Assembly (NCBI GenBank): GCA_963377175.1
Contig: CAUJNA010000513.1
Location: 1,102,338-1,166,337 of the forward strand
Direction: 5' to 3'
DNA: 64,000 nucleotides
From: Effrenium voratum
Lineage: Eukaryota > Sar > Dinophyceae > Suessiales > Symbiodiniaceae
The first letter of the stretch is position 1. Every line of letters starts with the position of its first letter. The notes under the pieces were generated by a model, which was given only the letters and a program-made list of their open reading frames with translations, had not been told where the DNA came from and searched no databases. Shown piece by piece: positions 22,622 to 33,874 of this stretch. The translations under genes were made by a program, and so were the position numbers.

Positions 22622-25001
22622 GTGCAGTCCAAATCGCCCGAAACAATTTTTCGAAAAAGGGCCATGTCGGTAGCTGTTTCGGTTCATGCCTGGCTTACTT
22701 GCAGCTATTCAAAGAATGACAGTCAACATAAACCTAATGTAGTGCCAAAGGGCCGTTTGGCCAGGTGAGGGGTCAAGGGAAACCAAGCCTGCGGGTTCGC
22801 TCAACCCAAGCAATCCCTTTGGCTGGAGGACTCTTTTTCCCAGTCCTGGGGGCTTGGATCGCAGGCTGTTTGGGACACGTGTTTCTTGTGGGGGTGTAAA
22901 CCAAAAGAAGCCCAAGTATTGGACCATTCCAATCGTGCTGTTCCACTGGAAAAATAGCAGTCTTCCAGGGTTGATTCTGAGGGGCCGGGGTTGATGCCGC
23001 ATGGCTACTCTGGAGTGATTGTACATTCCAGGGGGTGATTCTGGGACTCTATATGAAGAGTGGCCTCTGAGCTTAAAGGGAAACAAGACAGGTCGATTAC
23101 TTGTTTGTTTGCCAAAACCGAACGAAGCCAACCAGTTTCTCATTTGCCATTCAACCTCAAGAAGGAAAACCCAACCAGATGGAGTTGAGCCCATTAGGAT
23201 GGCAGGTGCCCCAAGCTTCCATCGAGTGGGATACACCAATCCTCCCATAAATGTTGGTTTCGCTCTTTCAACCATCGTTCTGGTGAAAAGCCGGCTGTTT
23301 CCGCCAGGTGTCCGGATTCCTCACCTCGCCCCAACATCCAACATCCGGGCGCCCTGACGCCCTAGGCGCAGTTCCTCAACCCTTCCCTAGGGATGCAGGC
23401 CCTCGAAATGGGTGGCGGTTTCCTGCCCAAAAGCTCAACTCCAAGCGCCACCCCCATGGATATCAGCCTTGGGGCCGCTCATGCCTGCGAGTCCTTCCAA
23501 GGCTCAAGAAGACCTCCAGTCTTGCTCAACTTTGGAGAGGGGTCCCCCCTTCGGAGTGATTCAATGGAAACCAGTCAATTGCAACCTTTGAAGGAGAAAT
23601 CCAGTCACCCTGGGCCTCAAGAGTTGGTTTGTTTCTTCACGCCAGAGCTCCTGGGCCTTCAGAATCTTCAGTGTAGTAAAGCCCTTGGCCTCTTTTGAGC
23701 GGCGCTTACGTCTCAGGACGGGTCTCCACTCGGGCTTGGTGGCAGCTTGGCACTGCACTGGCGCCCGAAACCGTTACCCCGAGGATCGTTCGATCCGATT
23801 GCTTGAAGCTTTGCTTGATAAGTGGCAGAGGGTCCAACTTGGTACCTTCTGAGGAGGTACTGAACCACCCCCTTTTACCCCCCACAAGCCATTCTCATGA
23901 GGTACTTGGACCCTGTGGGGTGGTCTCAAGCGGGAAGCCTTCCCGGTTGACATTGGATTTAGAAAATTCGGAGCCAGCCAATTGGCCGGCTATGGTGCGG
24001 CGATCCGCTCTCCGGTTCGGAGTTAATGCTTGCTTTTAGTTGTGATTCAACTTCGCATGGGATGGGAATGTGGGGGGAGAGGGGGGGTGTCGCTTTTTGG
24101 AAACACTCCCTTCTCTTGAGTCTTAAGGTGAGTTTTTCACCAATCCTTGTTTTGGCAACCGACCGCAATTGTCCTGGGCAAAGCGGCGCTAAACAAAACA
24201 TAGCATAGCCTGACGTTTCCGAACGGAAGCCAAAACAAGATGAGTATTATGTTCTCCTACACCCAGTCGAACGAAGGATTCCTGGATAAAGTGGTTGGTA
24301 AACATAGCCAGGTCAATACAAGTCTCTTGAAGTTTTTTCCAGTGCCCCCAACTTCTCCCTGCGCGTTACTTGCTTACATTTAGCAACGAGAACCAAAGAG
24401 TCCCATCCATGTTTGCAGCAAACACAGGAAGCGAAGAACTGCAAAAGCGCCCCATATTCGCTTCCGGTGACGTTTTTTGAAATGACGAGCCTTCAGCTTC
24501 CTTTTGCACAGAGCTGCTATGCCTTTGCGAAATGCCAAGAGAAACCTCTTGAACAAGACATTGAGTAGTCATAAGGATGGGAACTATCCACACGAGTGGA
24601 AAGGGACCATTTTCCTTTTGGGACTCTGGAGATGCCTTGTGCCGACGTGTTTGCCGGGGATACGTCACGCAAATAAACGGGAAGCTTCGAAAAGGAGTCA
24701 ATGCAACGCCCTCCAACAGAGCTTCCGATCCGAAAAATGATGCGTTTGCTGTGTCGCTTTCTTCTGTCTTTTGTTTTTTTTGCCGCGGGGAGTGAAGGGG
24801 AGTATTTGCCTGATGAGACACATGGTTCCTCCTTCTTGAAGGGTAGTTTGAATAAACACTTTCAGAAATAGATGGGTTCCATATCCACTTGCCCAAAAAG
24901 TAAAACATTTTTTGTTCAAACAGCTAGCAGCAGGGGGATTGTTTTTCCAATTAGCTTCAAATTAGCTAAGTGGACAGTAGTTGAAGGCTAAGGCTCCTTT
25001 T
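22622..25001. other. ARP10 intron, part before the retrotransposon
   Basis: About 2.4 kb of mixed sequence. No gene, RNA or clear repeat could be supported in it. Confidence 0.5.
24997..25001. repeat. Retrotransposon target duplication, left
   Basis: CTTTT directly before the 5' LTR, repeated at 38014-38018. Confidence 0.85.
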
Positions 25002-25143
25002 TGTGGATTCAGGTTCCAACCCTTTGCATGTATATGCTCCGCCCGCTACAGACTTCAAGATCACTGACAGCAGTGTGAAAAGGTAGTCAACGGTTTGCTG
25101 CTTGCCTAGGTATTCCCTTAGGTGGCCTAGGCTTGATAACACA
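25002..25143 (+). repeat. 5' LTR
   Basis: 142 bases from TGTGGATTC to GATAACACA. It differs from the 3' LTR by one base (CCCTTTGC against CCCTGTGC). It contains TGTATATGC, a possible TATA element. Confidence 0.9.
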
Positions 25144-25156
25144 GGTTATCAGCCGT
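25144..25156 (+). other. Likely primer binding site
   Basis: GGTTATCAGCCG directly after the 5' LTR resembles the TGGTATCAGAGC site complementary to initiator methionine tRNA, with differences. The position is typical; the tRNA match is approximate. Confidence 0.4.
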
Positions 25157-25178
25157 AAAGGCTTGTACAAAGATCGCC

Positions 25179-27239
25179 ATGGCATCCGGAGATATGCCTG
25201 CCATCTACAATATATCTGGAGATGTTGGTGACGGTGGTGGAGGTGCAGTTGCATCCAATGGTCAACGTTGACCCTCGCGATCCTCGAAACATGTTTGGAT
25301 TCGCGACAAACTACCAAGCCACCCAGAACGTTATGCATGCGCACAACGACACGGGTGACGCTGTTAGGGAAGAGGCCAACACGTTACATCGCGTTGCTAT
25401 GGATGCTGCAAGAGCGGAATATAGCGCTCATTTGGCAGAAACCGCGCATCGCCTGGATGAGGAGAACAGCCGCCGGACTCTTGAGCTGCATGAACTCCCG
25501 TGCTTTCTTCAGCGCCCTGGTTAGTCAGATGCGGGGAGCAATTTCTGCCGAAGTGAATGAAGCTGTGTCGCAAAGAACGGCACAGTATAGCGCTTTCGCA
25601 CAAAGCTTACATGCTGAGACTGTTGTGGCGGAGAACTCAGAGAAGGCGGTCGGTGAGCAGAGAGACAATATTTTGGCGGAGAATCACGCCATGCAGGACA
25701 CGATCAACGGGCTGAACGACACCGTTGAGCGTCTGAGGTGATCTCGCAAGGGCGCAGCGTGAAATGGTGCGCAGAGATCCCCAACCTGCAACAAGTTTTC
25801 AGAACATCAGTTCAGAGTCGTTTTCGGACAAAAGGGGCAGTATCTTTGATAATCCGCGTCTTTTCCCAACGCAGAATGCACAAACTTCTGGACCTATGCC
25901 TCAGATTATTCTACAGCAGAGTTGGACAGATCCTATTTCTGGTGCAATGCAGTTTGATATCAATGAGAATGCGAGGCGGTCTTCGGAGCAAGAACGCAGC
26001 CGAAATCAGCAAAACCAGCCGACAAATCAGCCGAACGTTGAACGGTTGATTGGTCCCGAGACCACTGAGGCGGAGTTCCGTGCGGCCCTCCTCGGCTTTG
26101 TCCGGAACCAGCATGATCGGCCCAAAGCTAAAGAAGCTGAGTCGTTGAGGCTGAGTGAGTTTCCAACTCCTGAGACCTATAGAGCCTGGAAAACGGCTAC
26201 TCGCGAAGAGATCCGGGCTGCATCTGATCGGCCTGACGCTGCATTTACCTGGGTGAACAAGGTGTACGTCAACAGGAAGGACAAGAAGAATCTCATGTTA
26301 GACCTTGGAGGTCCAGCGCAGTTTGAAACGTTGGACACAAAGCTTCTTGCAGCCTTGTCGCGGATCGCTAGGGGCGACCTTAGTCGGCAGATCCTTACGT
26401 ACAAGGAGCAACAAGCTGCTTTGGACAAAGTTGTCCGTGGACGTCAAGTTCTTCTCATGTTTGAACAATATTTCAGAACGAATGAGGATTCCGGAGCGTT
26501 GTATTCCACTGAAGATTTGTTGAAGGTGGTGCTTCATGGCAATGGTTTGATGACCTTCATTCAAAATTCGGATTCCGTCATTGCTGGCATGAAGATCGTT
26601 CCGGAGCAGCACGTCTTAAAGGACATCTTCTTCCGACAGATTCGTGGATGTCACAAGATCAAGTATGACCTTGATACATACGAGCGTGCCAAAGATGGGT
26701 CGTATGACAAGAGCTACGAGTTTCTTGTTCAAGCCGTTCGTGGTGTTGTGACTCGGGAACGATTGCAGTCAAATCGTGATCGTGTTGCTCGAGCTCACAA
26801 TCAGAAGGTTAGTGCTCCGGCTCCAAATGCAGATCCTGGGCGTGCAAGAAATCCTTCAGCAGTCAAGTATTGCTTCGATTTTCAGAAAGGCAAGTGCACT
26901 TGGGACAATTGCATTTACAAGCATGAGAAAGACCCAAGACCCCCGAGCCAGAATCCGAAAGGAAAAGGTCGGGGGCGCTCTGACAGCCAGGGAAGAGACA
27001 GGGATCGGTCGGCATCGAGAAAGAGAGCGGAGCTGAAGAAGATCCCGTGCAGGTTTTTCAAAGATGGTCAGGGAAAGTGTACTCGAAGACTCGGTCTGCT
27101 GCACCAGCAACGGATAAGCCGAGCCCAAAGAAAGGAGCCAGCAGAGGTAGGTCTCCCACCCCAAAGGGAAAAGGGAGAAAGCGATCCCAGAGCAAAAAGG
27201 GCGAGTCCTCAGCCGCTGTATGTCTTTCTGGGAGGTTGA
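25179..27239 (+). pseudogene. Retrotransposon gag with CCCH zinc finger
   Basis: The frame starts at ATG 25179 (MASGDMPAIYN), shifts near 25265 and again near 25500 and 25740, then runs openly 25764-27239. The last part is a capsid-like region (ETYRAWKTATREEIRAASDRP... EFLVQAVRGVVTRERL), then CFDFQKGKCTWDNCIYKHE, a CCCH finger, and a second degenerate one (CRFFKDGQGKCTR). A basic Ser/Arg/Lys tail follows. The protein would package the element RNA. CCCH-finger gags of this type are known to me from dinoflagellate copia elements. Three or more frame breaks make this copy non-functional as written. Confidence 0.75.
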
Positions 27240-27642
27240 CTCGCTGAACGAGATGGTTATTCGACACCATGTGATGCCCCGAAAAGCGCTTTATGATCCG
27301 AAGAATGCAAAAGACCTTCCTGTTTCGCTGGAATGTTTGTTGGATCAGCGCATCACCAAGGCCAAGCAAGTTTTTGGTGATTTCTGGGCGGATCCTGATG
27401 AAGGTTTGGAGCAATACTGGACAGGGCAAACAGTTTTCATTTGCAGTACAGATGTTTCCAATACCAGCAGATGCGTCAAATTCGCGGATGACGTCGAGAT
27501 CGTCGAGATCGAGGCCACGGGCTGTGCCTATCATGTGCTCCAAAGCCAAACGACCCTGAGGTGGTGTGGTATGATGGTTATGCGCCTGGCTCAAACCCCA
27601 AAGATCTTATTGATGCTATTGACACAGCTTAAGCTAGGATAA
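27220..27642 (+). CDS. Retrotransposon-specific domain, first copy
   Basis: About 140 residues. VIRHHVMPRKALYDP...LDQRITKA...EGLEQYWTGQTVF resembles WVRHHLYPRKKRYAR...LDLRVTSV...EKNWWPGCTVF in the segment before RNase H (about 31960-32140). The domain is thus present twice in one element. I do not recognise it outside such elements. It lies between gag and the glycosyltransferase insert. Confidence 0.5.
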   Translation: MSFWEVDSLNEMVIRHHVMPRKALYDPKNAKDLPVSLECLLDQRITKAKQVFGDFWADPDEGLEQYWTGQTVFICSTDVSNTSRCVKFADDVEIVEIEATGCAYHVLQSQTTLRWCGMMVMRLAQTPKILLMLLTQLKLG

Positions 27643-28930
27643 CCTGCTGGACTTCTGCCCATTGGTGTTGCGAGATCCCATGTTTCTGGACAAGTTTTTT
27701 CTAAGACCCCAATGTTGATGATCTCCAAGCTTGGATAAGCCTTGGATAAGTCCTGGAAAAGCTGAATCTAAGCTCGGATAAGCCCAGTCGAGGCAAATAT
27801 ACTCTTCAAATCTTCTTTGGGCTGAGTATGTAGTGCTGTTGAAATTATTTATCTTGTTGGTGTGCCATTGGTGAACCTGTGGGCAATTGAAGCATATTCT
27901 CTGCCCCTTTGATTTCCAGATGTTTCTAGAGGTGTGGCTCGAGCGTTTGTGCATGGCTAGAGCGAGACTTCCATGTGTTTGGGGGTCATGTGGGTTGAAG
28001 CAGGAGGTGTGCTGTGTGGACAAAGAGAGTCAGCGGTGAGCCATGGTGCACCAGCGCTGGTAGTTGCAGACTTGATGCGCGTCAAAGAGCTGAGCAATGA
28101 CTAGCACGTTTCCAATCCTGGTCATTTCTTTGGATCCTGAGCGACGAGCTGAGATGCAGCTGTTTCTTGAGTCCACTGGAGTCACAGAGAACGTGCACTG
28201 GGTCAAAGCAGTGGATGGCAACTTCCTGCTACGGCACTGCGCAGGCCGCGCACGGCACATGCGGTCAGGAGTTGTTAGACTGTCCTGGGCGTGCCCTGGA
28301 CCTCTGTGTGGGGCATGGCAGGCTGCACTATGAGTCACGAAGTGGCTGTGCAAGAAGGACTGCAGCTGGCTGAAGCACAAGGTGCTTCTTTTTTTTGCAT
28401 CATGGAAGACGACTGCCGGTCAAATTGCCCCAGTCTAGTATGGAGACTGGTGCGTGAGTCGCTGGCCGCAGTGCCTTCTTTGTCTTTGCTGCAGCTTGGC
28501 AGTCTCACAGCCGGGACAGCGCCAATGTCAAAGAGAAGATGTGTCAAAAGGCTGCCTGGGGGGCGCAAACTCTGCGTGGCGGAAAGGCAAGCTCTGGCTC
28601 ACTGCTACTTGTGTTGCACTGACACGGTGCCAGAGACTGGGCAGCACCGGACTTCTGCTTTGTGTTGCTTTTGTTGTAGAACATCTTGGATGCGCTTTTG
28701 TTGTCGCTGTTGCCTTAGTCATTTGCGGATGTGGTTATAGTGACTGCGTGGCTAGGACATGCTTGGACACTATTCCGCTGGAAAGATACCAGACAACGTG
28801 TTGCTGGCAACGCAAGGGGCGGGGCTGAGACAGAGGAAGCACAAGTGCTTCACGGTACAGCCGTCATGTGTGCAGCAAAGCAGGGCAGTGTGCAGCGGGA
28901 CATGTCACCACACACTGATTGGCAACTTTT
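27643..28930 (+). pseudogene. Insert carrying a glycosyltransferase family 25 fragment
   Basis: No retroviral motif occurs here. From 28097, FPILVISLDPERRAEMQLFL...WVKAVDG is the N-terminal signature of GT25 enzymes (LPS or collagen glycosyltransferases). After a frame shift near 28300, GCTMSHEVAVQEGLQLAEAQ then FFCIMEDDC supplies the SH and EDD metal-binding motifs. SLLQLGS follows. It looks like a host-derived gene piece captured by the element. Later sequence to 28930 is not recognised. The fragment is frame-broken and probably inactive. Confidence 0.55.
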
Positions 28931-29482
28931 CCTGGTTTGTGTGTTGCTGATGAAGTGCCGGAGCAGATTGCCGCGCCAGCACCAGCAGGGCTTCGTCAGT
29001 GGATTGTTGACACAGGTAGCGAACAAGACCTGGTTGACACGGAGCGTGCAGTTACACTTCAAAAGAGAATCAATCCTGCATTGACTCCAATCAATCTTTC
29101 AACAGCAAATGGATCAATTTGTGCAGACAAGATTGCGGACTTCTCCATTGACCAGTTGAACGAGGTCGTCACTCCGTATGTTTTACCGAGCACGCCGGCT
29201 GTTCTTTCCGTTGGTCAAAGATGCTTGGAGAAGGGGTACGATTTCGTATGGAGGAAGAACAGTGCTCCGTATTTTGTGCGACCTGACGGCAAGGCGGTAA
29301 TATTGAAGCTCGATGGGCGAGTTCCGTATGTAGATGATCAGTGCGAGGCTTTAGCTTCCGAATCTGCTATGCCTGCTGCACTTGCAGCATCCGATCAGAA
29401 GATCGGGAGCGTTGGAGAGGGCTTCATCTTCAAGCGGGGGGCGACCTTCGCCGGATGCCGCATTGTTTCCATTGCGCCCTGA
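28919..29482 (+). CDS. Retrotransposon aspartic protease region
   Basis: RQWIVDTGSEQDLVD carries the DTG(S/A) active site of retroviral-type aspartic proteases. AVLSVGQRCLEKGYDFVW follows, the usual sequence between protease and integrase in copia elements. It would cut the Gag-Pol polyprotein. The frame ends at 29482 by a shift into the next pol frame. Confidence 0.7.
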   Translation: MATFPGLCVADEVPEQIAAPAPAGLRQWIVDTGSEQDLVDTERAVTLQKRINPALTPINLSTANGSICADKIADFSIDQLNEVVTPYVLPSTPAVLSVGQRCLEKGYDFVWRKNSAPYFVRPDGKAVILKLDGRVPYVDDQCEALASESAMPAALAASDQKIGSVGEGFIFKRGATFAGCRIVSIAP

Positions 29483-29509
29483 TGAAGCTGAACCGCCGGA
29501 ACCGGAGTT

Positions 29510-30480
29510 TGATCCGGAATTGGAGGACAACCCTGAGGTTGCTGAAGCTCCAAAACCAATGTCCAAGCGTTCAAAAGAAATGATGATGCGTGAGGCCAAA
29601 AGTGAAGAGCATCTTTTCACTCACAGGCCCAAGAACCCTTTTTCGAAACATGTGTACGAGCAAAGATGCAAGCACCTCAAGCTCGTCGCAGACATGGATC
29701 TTCCTCAGTGGATGCAAAAGCATTTGGAGATCATGTGACTGCTGACCATGTTATTTCAAATGACGAAACGTATGGGTTCAAGGGTGAGTGGAATGCTTTG
29801 GTTGTGAAAGATGTTTTCACGCAGTTCCGGTATTTTTACCCTTCAGCAAGGCAAGATGCTGACAGTTGCGTTCGTGCATTTCAACATTTCACGAAGCCAG
29901 ATGACCACGTTGGAATTTTCTATTCTGACAATTCTGGCGAAATTGCAGCTGCGGTGAAGAGTATGGGTTGGAGACATGTCATATGTCAGTCAATCTTCTG
30001 GGGCCATCCAGCGCGAGATCCGTACAATCCTGGAGGCAAGGGCAAATTTGTTTCAAAGCGGTTTGCCGGTTGAGCTTTGGCAATTGGCAGCTCAACATCA
30101 TGCGTTTGCTCTCAATGTTACAATTCCAGATGACAAGGACAAGTCGCCGTGGGCTTTGCGTTTCGGGGATGAGTTTCCTGACACGAAGATTCCATTTGGT
30201 GCAAAGTTGTCGTATTGGATCACTCGTCAGCGCGTCGATTCGAAGCAGTCCAAGTTTCTGCCAACTTCGGATGTTGGCATTTTTGTTGGCTATCATGTGC
30301 AACCTGGCTTTACCTACACACATGAAATTTTGGTATTGCCGCTCAACAATTTGCCGGACAAACTGCGGATAGGTGACATCAATCCCCTCAGAGTCAAGCA
30401 GTACGAGTTCAGTCTGCTTGATGAGACATTTGTTTTTCCCGCCAAGCAAGCTTTTGCCGACGACAAGCCATGTTCTCCGG
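29510..30480 (+). pseudogene. Retrotransposon integrase, in three frames
   Basis: Pieces in successive frames: KNPFSKHVYEQRCKHLKLV (a variant zinc-binding start), then NALVVKDVFTQFRYFYP and DDHVGIFYSDNSGEI with the two core aspartates. Next come REIRTILEARANLFQSGLP and VELWQLAAQHHAFALN, the usual end of a copia integrase core. KFLPTSDVGIFVGY is the typical copia GKG-like tail. Shifts occur near 29735 and 30000. Confidence 0.7.
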
Positions 30481-30949
30481 ACGAATTGGAATATGAGCCG
30501 GAGTCACATTTGCAGCCTGGCGCAGCCGTACCGGAGGAGGTTTTGATGGAAGATCCTCCTGCACCTGACTTGCTGATCACGATCCTGATCACATGCCGGA
30601 TGGGTCGGCAGTTCCACCTGGGTTTCAATGGGATGGTTTTCGTTTGGAGAGGGCCCGAAAGTCAAGTCGTCCACTTGGTATTCCATCAGATATGTGGAAA
30701 CTTGCCTCTCCCAAAGAACGTGCTCGTGTCGCTGAGGAGTATCGCAAGGAGCTCGCGAAGAAAAAGGAGGGCAAAGCCAGCTGCTGCAGACGTAGCTGCC
30801 ACGGCCGTCTGTGTTCAGCCCAATCACGCTGTTCATGGTCAGGGGGGTACAGTCCAAAAGCTCCCGTCGCCGGCAGCCGTCGCATCAGCTATTCCCGAAG
30901 CGCTTGCCCCTGCGATGCCTGTCACAGTCAACGGAAAAGGGAAGACTGT

Positions 30950-31860
30950 TCATGAGCATCGAGCATGTGTCACTGCAGTTATTGAAGAGCATATCAAAGA
31001 CAACCGTGAAGATTTGGTCAATGCTTTGTTGATGACTGCAGCAGTTGCAAGGCTTATTCCGCGCTCGGAAGTTGCAAACACTCCTGAGGCAAAGAAGGCT
31101 TTGGATGTCGAATGGGAGAAGCTAAGAAGCAAAGGTACCCTGGGACGAGTCGCGGGTAAAAGAATGCAAGACAGTTATTGCTGAAGCCAAGGCAAAAGGG
31201 GAAAAGGCCCACATAGCCCGTATCTTTGAGGCGTGTTACCTCAAGGGAAGCGAGCTTGCTGTGGGCGACCCCAGCCGAAAATACAAAGGCAGAACTGTTT
31301 TCGGAGTAAATCGTGTGGTTGATGAGAACTATGAGCAAGCGATGTTTGCCGAACTTGGTTCTTCCCCTGCGAGCATGGAAGCAGGCAAAATTGTTGACCT
31401 GTACGGTTCTCAGCCTGGATTTGGTAAGCAGCAAGGGGACGCAAAGCAGGCATACACGCAGGCGTTGTTCGAAGGCATCACTACATGGGTGAGGCTTCCA
31501 CGAGACCGTTGGCCCAAGGAATGGATTGGCAAGTACAATGATCCATTGTCACCTTTGAGTTTGGCATTGTACGGTCATATCGACAGCGGTGGCTTGTGGG
31601 AAAACCATTTCGAGACTGGTCTTCGAAAGAACAAGTGGAGGCCATTGTTGACAGGCAGTTGGCAAAGTGTGTTCTTCCATGATGAGCTCAAGCTTTTGCT
31701 GGTTGTTTATGTTGATGACCTCAAGCTTGCTGGCCCAACTGCTAATTTGGCAAAAGGTGGAAGAACATCGAGTCTGCAATCGAGATCGACACGCCGGAGT
31801 CGCTTGGAAGATATTTCGGCTGCGAACATGTTGAGCAGAATCAGGTGACATTGACAAGAG
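30950..31860 (+). pseudogene. Retrotransposon reverse transcriptase
   Basis: Starts with ALDVEWEKL (residues before the RT fold), then FAELGSSPASMEAGKI, GDAKQAYTQALF (motif A with Asp) and LLVVYVDDLKLAG (YVDD catalytic motif, about 31705-31735). It copies element RNA to DNA. A frame break lies near 31135-31190 and another near 31790. Confidence 0.8.
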
Positions 31861-33269
31861 AACATCACCCATTTGCTCATGTGTTCGAAAAGCAGAGCGC
31901 AAGTCCTGCCGTCCCTCACAGAACAGAAGACTATTGGGATCATTTTCCTGAGGAAAAGATTTGGGTTCGACACCATCTTTATCCCAGAAAGAAGAGGTAT
32001 GCCCGCGAGGACTTTGAGGGACTGCTGGATCTCCGCGTGACCTCTGTTGCAAAGGGCAACATGTATGAATATCTCGAGGACTCGTGGAAAGCACAAGCCG
32101 ATGTCAAGGAGAAGAATTGGTGGCCCGGCTGCACAGTTTTCAGCTATGCCGACCAGGTGGGAGGACATGCAGCCGCGGCAGCAATGAGAAACAAAACTGC
32201 TGCGAAGAAACAATCAAAGAAGTCCAAGTTCAAGGAGCTCATTGACATGGATCACCCAAAAGACGGTTGCATGAAGAAACCCGTCAACATCGTCCATTAC
32301 GACATGGCCGATTTCTTGGATTCATGCGTTGAGTCTTATTGTGAGCTTGCAAAGACTTCTCGTGCTACCCTCAAGAATGTTTCGACTCCGTTTCATGAAA
32401 TGAGGACAGCACTTCCGCGTGAGAGCGAGAAAGAACCAACTGGTAAGTTGCAACCCATTGCAAGCCGGGTTCTGATGAAGATTCTTTTTGCTGCAAGAAT
32501 GGCGAGATATGATCTTCTTCGTGCAACTCAGTCACTTGCTTCGCGCGTTACAAAGTGGTCCAAAGATTGTGATGAGGGGCTGCATCGTTTGGTTGCTTAC
32601 ATCAATTCGACCCTCAATCACAGAATGTCATGTTTTATTGGGGACAGCTTGCTGGATTGCCGACTGTGGGTTTTCGGAGATGCTGACTATGCAGGTGAGT
32701 TTGACTCGAGGTCAACTACTGGCTGTGTGGCGGTCATAGTCGGTCCCAACACGTATTACCCCATCAACGCGTTTTCGAATAAGCAGACAAGTACTGCTAT
32801 GTCATCAACTGAAGCCGAAGTTGTTGCTGCCAACCACTCTGTGCGAGCGCAAGGTTTACCAACGCTTTCACTTATGAGTGTGCTGTGGGAATTGCTTGAC
32901 GCACCCAAGGAAAAGCAGCCAGCTGGTGGCAACGCCAAGCCGATTCCGTTTCCAGGCCGGGACAACTCCGGTCAGGGGGGCAATCCTGTGTTGGTTTATG
33001 TCGACCCCGAGTTGGACGAGATTCGGTACCCGGTATGGTGGTTTCGAACAGCATGAAAAGACGATAGCACCTCTTGGCGGATTAAATGTCCATTTGAATG
33101 AGAAGTTCAAAGTTGCCTTTTGTGAAGACAATCAAGCAACAACTCACACCATTCAGACTGGAAATTCCGCCAGCTTCGTCATGCTGACAGAACTCAAAGA
33201 ACTTCTTTGGCGTGGCTTCGAGAACAATTCACAAAAGGTTTCTTCAATCTCGTCAACGTCAACACTGTG
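31845..33269 (+). pseudogene. Retrotransposon second domain copy and RNase H
   Basis: It opens with the second copy of the RHH..PRK...TVF domain (31960-32140). A copia-type RNase H follows: LRATQSLASRVTKWS, WVFGDADYAGE, STTGCVAVI and SSTEAEVVAA with the acidic residues. After a frame break near 33055, EDNQATTHTIQTGN is the usual copia motif. The frame is then cut at 33270 by a MITE and resumes at 33794 with QVADILTKPF, the standard end of copia pol. Confidence 0.8.
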
Positions 33270-33271
33270 TA

Positions 33272-33791
33272 CCCAATAGACCAGATAAGTCAGAAAATTG
33301 TCTATTCGACTAATTTGTGGATTCGGTCTATTTCGTGTTGCCTACGGGCATTTTTTGACTATTAGTCAGAACTTGTTCTGTCTATTCGGCAGTTTTTTCG
33401 GTTGTTTTTTGGAAACGGAAATAGAGTAATTAGGCCGAAGTAATTTTGACTATTATGTTAAATGTTCGGTCTAGTTCATGGTGTTAGGCAAACCTTGAAA
33501 CCCGAAGTTTCCTCGAAACTTCTTGCAAACTGCTGGCGGCTCAGTCTGTGAAAAGTCGCAGTTTTGGACAAACTAAACCCGCACTTTCCCCGCACTTTCC
33601 TCCAAGTGTTCCTACGCATGCTAGTGGTTCAATGGGCATCTTTACCACCTGACGGCAAAAAGCCGAGGTTTCCTCGTAGTTTGCCCGCAGTTTTGCCGCA
33701 CTTTGCGTAGATCTATTTCTAAAACCACAGTTTAGATCCGTTTCTATGATTTCGAGATTCGGCCGTTTTTAGTCTAATCTAGTCTATTGGG
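33272..33791. mobile_element. MITE with TA target duplication inside pol
   Basis: 520 bases between CCCAATAGAC (33272-33281) and its reverse complement GTCTATTGGG (33782-33791); the inverted repeat continues imperfectly to about 25 bases. TA flanks both sides (33270-33271 and 33792-33793). Removing it restores the pol frame across VYQVADIL. The TA duplication suggests mobilisation by a Tc1/mariner-type transposase. It encodes nothing itself. Confidence 0.85.
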
Positions 33792-33874
33792 TATCAGGTT
33801 GCGGACATCTTGACCAAGCCGTTCACGAGCAAAGCAAATGGGATCATGCTTGCAATCTTATTGGAGTACGGTGG

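Noticed and set aside
20842..25001. Several 100-190 residue frames in host introns
   Set aside because: No motif, and they overlap in several frames. Only the ARP10-like segments are supported by family motifs and splice phase.
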